From: an uncultured Collinsella sp.
Lineage (GTDB): Bacteria; Actinomycetota; Coriobacteriia; Coriobacteriales; Coriobacteriaceae
DNA: 12,168 nucleotides
Assembly: GCA_958418185.1 (NCBI GenBank)
Contig: CATZEP010000032.1
Location: 1-12,168 of the forward strand
Direction: 5' to 3'
Position 1 is the stretch's first letter, and every line of letters begins with the position of its first letter. Shown one piece after another: positions 5,590-12,155 of this stretch. The notes under the pieces are model-generated. The model did no database searches. It was not told the origin of the DNA and was given only the letters and a program-made list of their open reading frames with translations. The translations under genes and the position numbers were made by a program.

Positions 5590-6933
5590 ATGTCCAAGAA
5601 AAACTATGCCGTGACCATTGCCGGCGGTGGCTCCACCTTCACCCCGGGCATCGCTCTGATGCTGCTCGAGGAGCGCGACCGCTTCCCGGTCAACAAGGTG
5701 ACCTTCTACGACAACAACGCCGAGCGCCAGGAGACCGTGGCCAAGGCCTGCGAGATCTACTTCCACGAGAACGCCCCCGAGGTTGAGTTCAACTACACCA
5801 CCGACCCCGAGACCGCATTCACCGGGACCGACTTCGTCCTCGCTCACATCCGCGTTGGCCTGTACGCTATGCGTGAGCTCGACGAGAAGATTCCTCTCAA
5901 GTACGGCTGCGTTGGCCAAGAGACCTGCGGTGCCGGCGGTATCGCCTACGGCATGCGCTCCATCGGCGGCGTCATCGAGATCCTCGACTACATGGAGAAG
6001 TACAGCCCCAACGCTTGGATGCTCAACTACTCCAACCCCGCAGCTATCGTCGCCGAGGCCTGCCGCGTGCTGCGCCCCAACAGCCGCATCATCAACATCT
6101 GCGACATGCCGATCGACCTTATGGATAAGATGAGCCGTATGTGCGGCATCAAGGATCGTCGCGCGCGGCAGTATAGCTACTACGGCCTCAACCACTTTGG
6201 TTGGTGGAGCAAAATCTACGACAAGGACGGCAACGACCTCATGCCGCAGATTAAGGAGCACATGGCTAAGAACGGCTACCTGGACGGCATCGAGCACGAG
6301 GCCGGTAAGGAGCAGCATGTCGAGGAGAGCTGGATTCACACCTTCGGCAAGGCCAAGGATGTCTATGCTGTCGATCCCGAGACGATTCCCAATACCTACC
6401 TCAAGTACTACCTGTACCCGGACTATGTCGTCGAGACGTCTGACCCCAACTACACTCGCGCCAATGAGGTTATGGACGGCCGCGAGAAGAAGGTCTTTGG
6501 CGCTTGCCGCGACATCATCGCCAAGGGTACTGCTAAAGACGGCGGCTTTGAGCCAGATGTACATGCCAACTACATCGTCGACCTTGCCTGCGCACTGGCC
6601 GAGAATACGCTCGAGCGCTTCCTGCTGATCGTTCCCAACGATGGTGCTGTGCCCAACTTCGACCCGACGGCCATGGTCGAGGTGCCTTGCATCGTCGGTT
6701 CCAACGGCTTTGAGAAGATCTGCCAGGGCCCGATCCCGCAGTTCCAGAAGGGCCTCATGGAGCAGCAGGTTTCCGTCGAGAAACTCGTTGTCCAGGCTTG
6801 GGTCGAGGGTAGCTACCAGAAGCTCTGGCAGGCACTCACGCTCTCCAAGACCATTCCTTCGGCGAGCGTTGCTAAGCAGATCCTGGACGAGCTCATCGAG
6901 GCCAACAAGGATTTCTGGCCCGAGCTTAAGTAA
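5590..6933 (+). CDS. malH: 6-phospho-alpha-glucosidase (GH4; maltose-6'-phosphate glucosidase)
   Basis: A 447-residue cytoplasmic GH4 enzyme that hydrolyses 6'-phosphorylated alpha-glucosides such as maltose 6'-phosphate to glucose 6-phosphate plus glucose, using NAD+ and Mn2+ through a redox-elimination mechanism. It follows the Bacillus GlvA / Fusobacterium MalH pattern along its whole length. The NAD-binding GGGSTFTPG is at 12-20. The metal site includes Cys171 in CDMP (171-174), where the Asp is the signature of alpha-specific members (beta-specific ones have CNxP), and His202 in NHFGW. GQETCG (109-114), NYSNPAA and the C-terminal IPQFQKGLMEQQVSVEKL are also present. The start is firm: GAGGAGG at 5578-5584 precedes the ATG. 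Codon use is strongly biased to C/G-ending codons, like the housekeeping genes nearby, which suggests high expression. It is the second gene of the PTS operon and ends at the hairpin at 6974-7017. Confidence 0.95.
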   Translation: MSKKNYAVTIAGGGSTFTPGIALMLLEERDRFPVNKVTFYDNNAERQETVAKACEIYFHENAPEVEFNYTTDPETAFTGTDFVLAHIRVGLYAMRELDEKIPLKYGCVGQETCGAGGIAYGMRSIGGVIEILDYMEKYSPNAWMLNYSNPAAIVAEACRVLRPNSRIINICDMPIDLMDKMSRMCGIKDRRARQYSYYGLNHFGWWSKIYDKDGNDLMPQIKEHMAKNGYLDGIEHEAGKEQHVEESWIHTFGKAKDVYAVDPETIPNTYLKYYLYPDYVVETSDPNYTRANEVMDGREKKVFGACRDIIAKGTAKDGGFEPDVHANYIVDLACALAENTLERFLLIVPNDGAVPNFDPTAMVEVPCIVGSNGFEKICQGPIPQFQKGLMEQQVSVEKLVVQAWVEGSYQKLWQALTLSKTIPSASVAKQILDELIEANKDFWPELK

Positions 6934-6973
6934 GGACTACTGTCTCGAACCCTCACACATCTCTGCTTCATTT

Positions 6974-7023
6974 GCGCCGCCGCGGTGTCCGGATTCGCCC
7001 GGATGCTGCGGCGGCGCTATACT
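6974..7023 (+). terminator. GC-rich hairpin after the glycosidase gene, with the likely ychF -10 box
   Basis: GCGCCGCCGC (6974-6983) pairs perfectly with GCGGCGGCGC (7008-7017). An inner 5-bp stem (TCCGG 6988-6992, CCGGA 6999-7003) is set off by a 4+4 internal loop. The tail, TATACTTATACGGTTT, is only moderately T-rich, so termination may be partial or factor-assisted. The hairpin abuts TATACT (7018-7023), a good -10 hexamer 37 bp before the ychF start; no clear -35 can be seen because it would fall inside the hairpin. Confidence 0.5.
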
Positions 7024-7060
7024 TATACGGTTTGAAGTACCTGTACTAAAAGGAGCTGTC

Positions 7061-8137
7061 GTGTCCCTTTCCATCGGTATCGTGGGCCTGCCCAACGTGG
7101 GCAAGTCGACGCTGTTCACCGCGCTTACCAAAAAGACTGGCCTTGCCGCCAACTATCCGTTTGCCACGATTGATCCCAACGTGGGTATCGTCGACGTGCC
7201 CGATAGCCGCCTGCAAAAGCTCGCCGACATCGTCAACCCGGGTCGCATTGTGCCGGCGACGGTCGAGTTCGTCGACATCGCAGGTCTGGTGAAGGGCGCT
7301 AACGAGGGTGAGGGCCTGGGCAACCAGTTCTTGGCAAACATCCGCGAGACCGACGCCATCTGCGAGGTCGTGCGCTACTTTAAGGACCCCAACGTCATGC
7401 GTGAGGTGGGCCGCACGGGCGAGTTCGTCGACCCCGCCGGCGATGCCGACACCATCATGACCGAGCTCATCCTGGCCGATATGGGCACGCTCGAGAAGCA
7501 GCTGCCCAAGCTCGAGAAGGAGGCCAAGCGCGACAAGGAGCTCATGCCCAAGTTCGAGGTTGCCAAGCGTCTGCTTGCCTGGCTCAACGAGGGCAAGCGC
7601 GCCGCATCCATGGAGATGACCGACGAGGAGCGTGCCGCTGCCAAGGGCCTGTTCCTGCTCACCATGAAGCCCATCCTGTATGTGGCCAACGTAGATGAGG
7701 ACATGCTCAACGAGGACTTGGCGCCCATCGACGGCGTCAAGCCGCTGCCGATCTGCGCCAAGATTGAGGCCGAGCTTTCCGAGCTCGATCCCGAGGATGC
7801 GGCCGACTACCTGGAGAGCTTGGGCCTGGAGCAGCCCGGTCTGGACGTGCTCGCGCAGGCGGCCTATAAGCTGCTCGGTCTGCAGTCGTTCTTTACGGCC
7901 GGCGAGATGGAGGTCAAGGCCTGGACGGTTCGTCGGGGCGCAACCGCCCCGCAGGCTGCCGGCGTCATCCACACCGACTTTGAGCGCGGCTTTATTAAGG
8001 CCGAGGTCATTGGCTATGACGACTACATCGAGCTCGGCGGCGAGCAGGGCGCCAAGGCCGCCGGCAAGCTGCGCATCGAGGGCAAAGAGTATGTCATGGC
8101 TGATGGCGACGTCGTGCACTTCCGCTTTAACGTGTAA
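7061..8137 (+). CDS. ychF: Redox/ribosome-associated P-loop ATPase YchF (OLA1 family)
   Basis: A 358-residue cytoplasmic Obg-family P-loop protein. YchF/OLA1 proteins bind ribosomes, prefer ATP over GTP and influence stress responses and translation initiation. The Walker A GLPNVGKS is at 9-16 and the G3 motif DIAG at 72-75. The G4 position is NVDE (210-213) instead of NKxD, the substitution that marks this ATP-preferring family. A helical domain lies between, and a TGS-like C-terminal domain (about 275-358) holds FFTAGEMEVKAWTVRRGA and ends DGDVVHFRFNV. Length is normal. The start is GTG 7061, five bases after AAGGAG (7050-7055) and matching the conserved N-terminus; the frame is open further upstream through the glycosidase gene, but that is an overlap artefact. 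The DUF1648 gene begins 11 bp after its stop, so the two are co-transcribed. Confidence 0.96.
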   Translation: MSLSIGIVGLPNVGKSTLFTALTKKTGLAANYPFATIDPNVGIVDVPDSRLQKLADIVNPGRIVPATVEFVDIAGLVKGANEGEGLGNQFLANIRETDAICEVVRYFKDPNVMREVGRTGEFVDPAGDADTIMTELILADMGTLEKQLPKLEKEAKRDKELMPKFEVAKRLLAWLNEGKRAASMEMTDEERAAAKGLFLLTMKPILYVANVDEDMLNEDLAPIDGVKPLPICAKIEAELSELDPEDAADYLESLGLEQPGLDVLAQAAYKLLGLQSFFTAGEMEVKAWTVRRGATAPQAAGVIHTDFERGFIKAEVIGYDDYIELGGEQGAKAAGKLRIEGKEYVMADGDVVHFRFNV

Positions 8138-8148
8138 GGACGACGCGC

Positions 8149-8532
8149 ATGTTTAAATATGGCAAAAAAGCCGGCTACATGGGCATCGCGCTGCTGGTAC
8201 TTGCAGTGCTTCCGCTGGTGGTCGCAGCGTGTGTTATCCCCAACATTGGTCCCGAGGTGGCAACGAAGTTTAATGCCGCCGGCGAGGTGACGCGCTGGGG
8301 CAAGAGCTACGAGCTGCTGGCACTTCCGGTGCTCAACCTGCTGTTGAGCGTGGCGACGTACTTTACGGCGGGACGCCAGGCAAAGAACAATGAGGATTCC
8401 GCCGCCATGGCGCGCATCGTGTGCGAGCGCTACCTGCGCAACGGTTGCATCACGGGTGTGTTCCTCAACGTGATCAACGTCTACTTTATGTATTCGGCGA
8501 TTACCGGAACGGGCTTTGGCTTTGGTTTCTAG
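8149..8532 (+). CDS. Small DUF1648-type membrane protein
   Basis: A 127-residue integral membrane protein with three predicted hydrophobic segments at about 9-30, 54-74 and 99-118. The stretch from IPNIGPEVATKFNAAGEVTRWG (30-51) fits the DUF1648 pattern, a Pro, then an F/HxNxxGxxxxW-like segment, best known from the N-terminal part of SdpI-type immunity proteins. The rest of SdpI is absent, so an immunity role cannot be claimed; function is unknown. Translation starts 11 bp after ychF stops, with AAGGACGA in the gap as ribosome site, so it belongs to the ychF transcript. Its 3' end lies 9 bp from the end of the convergent HAD-like gene, and the hairpin terminator for this operon is at 8580-8634. 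Confidence 0.85.
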   Translation: MFKYGKKAGYMGIALLVLAVLPLVVAACVIPNIGPEVATKFNAAGEVTRWGKSYELLALPVLNLLLSVATYFTAGRQAKNNEDSAAMARIVCERYLRNGCITGVFLNVINVYFMYSAITGTGFGFGF

Positions 8533-8541
8533 CTTGTCCTT

Positions 8542-8931
8542 TTAGGCAACGAGCCTGCACGCATATTCAATGGCTGCTGCGAGGCCGCCGCTCGATCGTG
8601 GTTTAAAGACCACATCGGCGGCGGCCTCGTTTTCGTATCCGGCGCCGCGAAGGCAGAGCGCGATACCGGCTTCCAGGAGAAGGGGCAGGCCACGTTGACT
8701 GGTTGCGATTACGGCAGCCTGATTGAGCGAGCAGCTGTGCGCTTGGCATTGGATGGCAAGTTCACCTTGCGCCGGGCAAGGGACCAGAATGGCGGCGACG
8801 CGACTTGATAGCAATGCAAATGCTGTGCGCTCATCGGGCGAAAGGCATTCTGCTTCAACGACGACGAGCTTGGGCGGTGCGCTGTTTGTGCGAAGCGTGG
8901 CTCGGTACATGCGGACCGAAGAACCCGACAT
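8542..8931 (-). CDS. Small protein resembling the C-terminal part of a Cof-type HAD hydrolase, without catalytic residues
   Basis: A 129-residue soluble protein. The frame opens at a TTG (8955), but ATG 8931 is the better start because AGGAG (8942-8938, minus strand) lies six bases upstream. The C-terminal half (LPLLLEAGIALCLRGA at 82-97, then AAADVVFKPRSSGGLAAAIE at 103-122) reads like the end of a Cof-type HAD phosphatase, where a GDxxND motif is followed by LxxAGxxVAMGNA...ADYVT...GVAxAI. Here the GDxxND position has TSQRG, and the N-terminal DxDGT motif is absent, so it should not be a phosphatase. It could be a degenerate binding or regulatory domain, or an unrelated protein. It is divergent from the XRE gene across a perfect palindrome and is probably repressed by it. 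Codon use looks genuinely coding but less biased than in ychF. Confidence 0.62.
   Translation of the reverse strand: MSGSSVRMYRATLRTNSAPPKLVVVEAECLSPDERTAFALLSSRVAAILVPCPAQGELAIQCQAHSCSLNQAAVIATSQRGLPLLLEAGIALCLRGAGYENEAAADVVFKPRSSGGLAAAIEYACRLVA
8580..8634 (+). terminator. Intrinsic terminator of the ychF-DUF1648 operon, inside the convergent gene
   Basis: CGAGGCCGCCG (8580-8590) pairs perfectly with CGGCGGCCTCG (8619-8629), extended inwards by one C-G and one T-G pair and capped by a second stem, GTGGT/ACCAC (8598-8602, 8609-8613). TTTT follows at 8630-8633 on the plus strand. It lies 48 bp after the DUF1648 stop. The same bases encode residues around 101-117 of the minus-strand HAD-like protein (the Ala-rich and Gly-rich segments), so one sequence serves both roles. 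Confidence 0.7.
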
Positions 8932-8954
8932 AGAAAACTCCTGTGTATTCGGCA

Positions 8955-8978
8955 AAACGTAAACTATAGTTTACGTTT
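8955..8978. promoter_or_regulatory. Perfect 24-bp palindrome, likely XRE operator in a divergent promoter
   Basis: The left half AAACGTAAACTA (8955-8966) is exactly complementary to the right half (8967-8978). It lies between the divergent HAD-like (start 8931) and XRE (start 9008) genes. Its centre supplies a TATAGT -10-like hexamer on each strand (8965-8970 plus; 8968-8963 minus), so a protein bound here would control both genes. A TTGAAA -35-like box with an 18-bp spacer to TAAACT is also present on the minus strand. Confidence 0.72.
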
Positions 8979-9007
8979 ATGTTCGGCTCCATTTCAAACT
9001 CGGCTGC

Positions 9008-9226
9008 ATGGACGAACGTGCGAAACAGATTCTTGGCAGGCGGGTCGAAGAGACACGCAGAGACCTTGGTATCTCCAAGGTTGATTTTTGTGTGGCAACG
9101 GGAATCAGCCGACCCTACCTCGACCGAATCGAAGGTGGGACGGCAAATTTCACGCTCAGGGTTCTATTTAAGATCGCGCCCGCACTCGGCATGACGGTGT
9201 CAGAACTTCTCGAGGGTATCGAATAG
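9008..9226 (+). CDS. Single-domain XRE-family (Cro/CI-type) DNA-binding regulator
   Basis: A 72-residue protein consisting almost entirely of a helix-turn-helix of the XRE/HTH_3 class: VEETRRDLGISKVDFCVATG, then ISRPYLDRIEGG as the recognition region, and a last helix ending GMTVSELLEGIE. It probably binds DNA as a dimer; no sensor domain is attached. The most likely site is the palindrome 30 bp upstream, making it autoregulatory and a repressor of the divergent HAD-like gene. ATG 9008 is the only reasonable start in this frame (the next stop upstream is TAA at 8960), yet no Shine-Dalgarno sequence precedes it, which implies weak or unusual initiation and a low protein level. Codon use is less G/C-biased than in its neighbours. 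It converges on the asparaginase gene, 22 bp away. Confidence 0.85.
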   Translation: MDERAKQILGRRVEETRRDLGISKVDFCVATGISRPYLDRIEGGTANFTLRVLFKIAPALGMTVSELLEGIE

Positions 9227-9240
9227 GGGATACCCGTCGA
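9210..9240. other. Small hairpin at the XRE / asparaginase convergence
   Basis: GGGTATC (9214-9220) pairs with GATACCC (9229-9235), and TCGA on both sides extends the stem past a one-base bulge. It overlaps the last codons of the XRE gene and the 22-bp gap before the convergent asparaginase gene. No T tract is present on either strand, so a terminator role is uncertain. Confidence 0.35.
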
Positions 9241-9248
9241 CAACCGAA

Positions 9249-10262
9249 TTACGCCATCGGGATGCGGTCGTGGTTGACTTGGCTGTAGAACAGGCGCTGA
9301 ATTTCTGACGCATCACGTGACTGGCCGAGCGCCCACATGGTTTTGGCCACGAGCGTCTCGGTGGTCATGTCATCGCCGCGCAGAATGCCCGGATGATCGG
9401 CGTAAGCACGGCCGACCTCATAAACGCCCAGATCGAGGCCCTCTTCGGGAACCTGCGTGGTCATAACAACGGTGCGACCCGAATCGACCCAGCGGAAAAT
9501 TGCCTCCTGGAATGACTCACCGGACTCGCCAAACTCGGGAATACCGCCAATGCCAAAGGTCTCCAGAATCACGGCATCGTAGCTATCGGCAAGGGCGTCG
9601 AGGATGCCCGGGTTTACGCCGGGCGTAAGCTTGAGTACAAATACGCGCGGATCGATGCTGTCGTAGAAACGCACCGGGTTTTCGCCCTGATGCGTGCCGT
9701 GAAGCCCATTGCGCACGATGCGGTCATTGCGGATGTAGGCAATGGGCGGATAGTTGACGCTAATGAACGCGTTAAAGCTCATGGTGCGCTGCTTGCGGGC
9801 GCGCGTGCCGGCAATGGCAACGCCGCCAAACACGATCGAGACGTCGTGCGAGTGCTCGTCGAGCGCATAGAGCAGGCTCTGGTACAGATTGAGCTTGGCG
9901 TCGGTAAAGGGATTGCCCATGGGCTTTTGCGAGCCGGTGAGCACGATGGGCTTGGGGCTGTCCTGAATCAGATAGGAAAGCGCCGCCGCGGTGTAGCTCA
10001 TGGTGTCGGTGCCGTGCAGAATCACGAAGCCGTCGTGGTCGGCATAACCCTCGACGATGATGTCGCGGATCCGCATCCAGTCGCTCGGGCGCATATTGGT
10101 GCTGTCGATGTTCATGGGTTGCACAATGTCGAGCTCGCAGAGGCCCGAGATCTCGGGGACGCTCTGGGCGAGCTCCTCACCGGTCAGGGCGGGGGAGAGG
10201 CCGTTGCCGTCCTCGGTCGATGCGATGGTGCCGCCCGTGGCGATGAGAAGGATGCGCTTCAT
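9249..10262 (-). CDS. ansA: L-asparaginase, type I (cytoplasmic)
   Basis: A 337-residue asparaginase of the bacterial type I/II fold, hydrolysing L-asparagine to aspartate and ammonia. TGGTIAS at 9-15 contains nucleophile Thr12. HGTDTM (83-88) supplies Thr85-Asp86, and Lys157 in TRARKQR is the probable catalytic lysine. SQKPMGNP and the C-terminal TTQVPEEGLDLGVYEVGR region fit the family. There is no signal peptide, which indicates the cytoplasmic type I enzyme. I took ATG 10262 because the protein then begins MKRILLIATGGTIAS as in relatives, with AGGA about eight bases upstream; the frame continues 24 codons further, but that part is not family-like. It is transcribed alone, divergent from guaA. 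A promoter and inverted repeat lie at 10314-10369. Confidence 0.95.
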   Translation of the reverse strand: MKRILLIATGGTIASTEDGNGLSPALTGEELAQSVPEISGLCELDIVQPMNIDSTNMRPSDWMRIRDIIVEGYADHDGFVILHGTDTMSYTAAALSYLIQDSPKPIVLTGSQKPMGNPFTDAKLNLYQSLLYALDEHSHDVSIVFGGVAIAGTRARKQRTMSFNAFISVNYPPIAYIRNDRIVRNGLHGTHQGENPVRFYDSIDPRVFVLKLTPGVNPGILDALADSYDAVILETFGIGGIPEFGESGESFQEAIFRWVDSGRTVVMTTQVPEEGLDLGVYEVGRAYADHPGILRGDDMTTETLVAKTMWALGQSRDASEIQRLFYSQVNHDRIPMA

Positions 10263-10313
10263 GCTGGTATTCCTATCGTATTTGCCGCCGCAGAGGCGGA
10301 GTCGTTCGGCAGT

Positions 10314-10369
10314 ATTGTGGCACAGGGCGTCCAATGTTCAAACGTATTACATCATCTGTAACGTTTGAA
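10314..10369 (-). promoter_or_regulatory. Asparaginase promoter overlapped by an inverted repeat
   Basis: TTCAAACG (10337-10344) and CGTTTGAA (10362-10369) are exact inverted repeats 17 bp apart. The pairing continues inwards as TTACA/TGTAA with a two-base offset. On the minus strand TTGAAC (10341-10336) and CACAAT (10319-10314), 16 bp apart, make a plausible promoter for the asparaginase gene with a leader of about 45 nt. The repeat covers the -35 box, so it may be an operator; the regulator is unknown. Confidence 0.45.
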
Positions 10370-10529
10370 AACACTTCAATTGTCGTCAAATAGGGGCCCA
10401 GGTCGTGCGTTTGCCGTGCGCTGATGGCTGCGAGGGGCGAGAAACCCCATATAACGTGTACACTATGGAGGTTATTTTCGTTCATTCACGCGGGTGGGCA
10501 CCGGCTCCCCGCCAACAAGAGGGGGAACC
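10370..10529 (+). other. guaA upstream region and leader
   Basis: The 160 bp before guaA contain -10-like hexamers TATAAC (10450-10455) and TACACT (10460-10465), neither with a good -35. They lie within the imperfect palindrome formed by CCATA, GTGTACAC and TATGG. A 5-bp GCGGG/CCCGC stem lies just before the ribosome site AGAGGGGG (10518-10525). I looked for a purine-riboswitch core and do not see one. Confidence 0.35.
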
Positions 10530-12128
10530 ATGGATCAAAAGGCTTCCGCAAAGGTCCTCGTACTCGACTTTGGTGCGCAGTACGGTCAGCTCATTGCCCG
10601 TCGCGTCCGCGACCTCAACGTGTATTCCGAGATCGTCCCCTGCGACATCTCGGCCGACGAGATTCGCGAGATGAACGCCTCTGCGCTCATCCTTTCCGGC
10701 GGCCCGGCTTCCGTGTATGCCGAGGACGCTCCGTCCATCGATCCCGCCATCTTTGACCTGGGCCTTCCCGTCCTGGGCTTCTGCTACGGCCATCAGATCA
10801 CGGCCGTGACGCTCGGCGGCAAGGTTGGCCACTCCGAGGTGGGCGAGTACGGCCGCGCCACTATCACGCGCACGGCCGGCGCCAAGCTCTTTAACTCCAC
10901 GCCCATGGAGCAGACCGTGTGGATGAGCCATCGCGACGCCGTCTCCGAGGTGCCCGAGGGCTTTACCGTTACCGCCAGCACCGACGTGTGCCCGGTTGCC
11001 GCGATGGAGTGCGTTGAGCGCAAGATCTACACCACGCAGTTCCATCCCGAGGTCAAGCACTCCGAGTACGGTCAGCAGCTGCTGAGCAACTTCCTGTTTG
11101 AGATCTGCGGCCTGGAGCCCAACTGGAGCATGGACAACCTGGTCGAGACCATGACGGCTGAGTTCCGCGAGAAGGTCGGCAACGACCGCGTGATTCTGGC
11201 CCTGTCCGGCGGCGTCGACTCCTCCGTCGTGGCTGCGCTGGGCGCTCGCGCCGTGGGCAAGCAGATGACCTGCGTGTTCATCAACCACGGCCTGCTGCGC
11301 AAGGGTGAGCCCGAGCAGGTGGAGGAGGTCTTCACCAAGCAGTTTGACGTCGACTTTATCCACGTCCACGCCGAGGACCGTTATGCCGAGCTTCTGGCCG
11401 GCGTGACCGAGCCCGAGGAGAAGCGCCGCATCATCGGTACGCAGTTCTGGAAAGAGTTCTTCGCCGTGGCGCAGCAGCTCGAGACCGACGGCAAGCCGGT
11501 CAAGTACCTGGCCCAGGGCACCATCTACCCCGACATCATCGAGTCCGGCGCTCGCAAGACGGGCGGCAAGACGGCCACCATCAAGAGCCATCACAACCTA
11601 ATCCCGTTCCCCGAGGGCGTGCACTTCGACCTCATCGAGCCGCTCGATCATTTCTTTAAGGACGAGGTCCGCGCACTTGGTCTGGCGCTCGGCCTGCCGG
11701 GTCATATCGTGTTCCGCCAGCCTTTCCCGGGCCCGGGTCTGGCCATCCGCATCATCGGCGCGGTCGACAAGGAGAAGCTCGAGATTCTCAAGAACGCCGA
11801 CGCCATCGTGCGCGAGGAGCTCGACGCCTACAACCAGCGTCTGTTTGAGCAGACCGGCGAGCGCAACTCCGAGCACAGCTGCTGGCAGTACTTTGCGGTC
11901 CTGCCCGACATTAAGTCCGTCGGCGTTATGGGCGACGAGCGCACCTACCAGCGCCCGATCATCCTGCGTGCCGTCGAGTCCAGCGACGCTATGACAGCCG
12001 ACTGGGCCAAGCTGCCCTACGACGTTCTGGCCCGCATCTCCGGCCGCATCGTCGCCGAGGTCCCTGGCGCCAACCGCGTGTGCTACGACATCACGTCCAA
12101 GCCGCCCGCGACCATCGAGTGGGAATAG
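10530..12128 (+). CDS. guaA: GMP synthase (glutamine-hydrolysing)
   Basis: A 532-residue cytoplasmic enzyme that converts XMP, ATP and glutamine to GMP, the last step of guanine nucleotide synthesis. The N-terminal class I glutamine amidotransferase domain (about 7-205) has LSGGPASVY, the nucleophile Cys85 in GFCYGHQ, and His172/Glu174 in QFHPEV. The ATP-pyrophosphatase domain has the PP-loop SGGVDSS at 226-232 and SHHNL further on. The C-terminal dimerisation domain ends with the family hallmark KPPATIEWE. Length is in the normal range. The start at ATG 10530 is set by AGAGGGGG four bases upstream; a GTG at 10494 is in frame but would add 12 non-conserved residues. The codon bias is that of a highly expressed gene. 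It is divergent from ansA and followed by a possible new gene start 27 bp on. Confidence 0.97.
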   Translation: MDQKASAKVLVLDFGAQYGQLIARRVRDLNVYSEIVPCDISADEIREMNASALILSGGPASVYAEDAPSIDPAIFDLGLPVLGFCYGHQITAVTLGGKVGHSEVGEYGRATITRTAGAKLFNSTPMEQTVWMSHRDAVSEVPEGFTVTASTDVCPVAAMECVERKIYTTQFHPEVKHSEYGQQLLSNFLFEICGLEPNWSMDNLVETMTAEFREKVGNDRVILALSGGVDSSVVAALGARAVGKQMTCVFINHGLLRKGEPEQVEEVFTKQFDVDFIHVHAEDRYAELLAGVTEPEEKRRIIGTQFWKEFFAVAQQLETDGKPVKYLAQGTIYPDIIESGARKTGGKTATIKSHHNLIPFPEGVHFDLIEPLDHFFKDEVRALGLALGLPGHIVFRQPFPGPGLAIRIIGAVDKEKLEILKNADAIVREELDAYNQRLFEQTGERNSEHSCWQYFAVLPDIKSVGVMGDERTYQRPIILRAVESSDAMTADWAKLPYDVLARISGRIVAEVPGANRVCYDITSKPPATIEWE

Positions 12129-12155
12129 TAAATAGCTCTTTGCGAGGGAGGTCGG

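Noticed and set aside
5515..6564. 349-codon frame antisense to the GH4 gene
   Set aside because: Val/Leu/Ala/Asp-rich shadow frame; the GH4 protein is recognisable over its whole length on the plus strand.
6641..7060. Upstream extension of the ychF frame into the glycosidase gene
   Set aside because: The Ser/Arg-rich translation is an off-frame reading of the GH4 gene; GTG 7061 has AAGGAG and the conserved YchF N-terminus.
7046..8119. 357-codon frame antisense to ychF
   Set aside because: Leu/Gly/His-rich shadow with no family pattern; ychF explains the region.
8149..8532. SdpI-like immunity protein
   Set aside because: Only the short DUF1648 part is present, and no toxin gene such as sdpC is nearby; its position in the ychF operon does not support immunity.
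8723..8962. 79-codon plus-strand frame opposite the HAD-like gene
   Set aside because: No ribosome site; the minus-strand frame has a good AGGAG, more natural composition and a family-like C-terminus.
8542..9226. Type II toxin-antitoxin module
   Set aside because: The genes are divergent rather than overlapping in one operon, and the partner of the XRE protein does not resemble a HigB, RelE, HipA or similar toxin.
10370..10529. Purine riboswitch before guaA, suggested by CATATAACG
   Set aside because: The conserved aptamer joining segments and paired arms are missing; only a short AT-rich resemblance is present.
10482..11594. 370-codon frame antisense to guaA
   Set aside because: Shadow of guaA; Gly/His/Leu-rich and without start signals.
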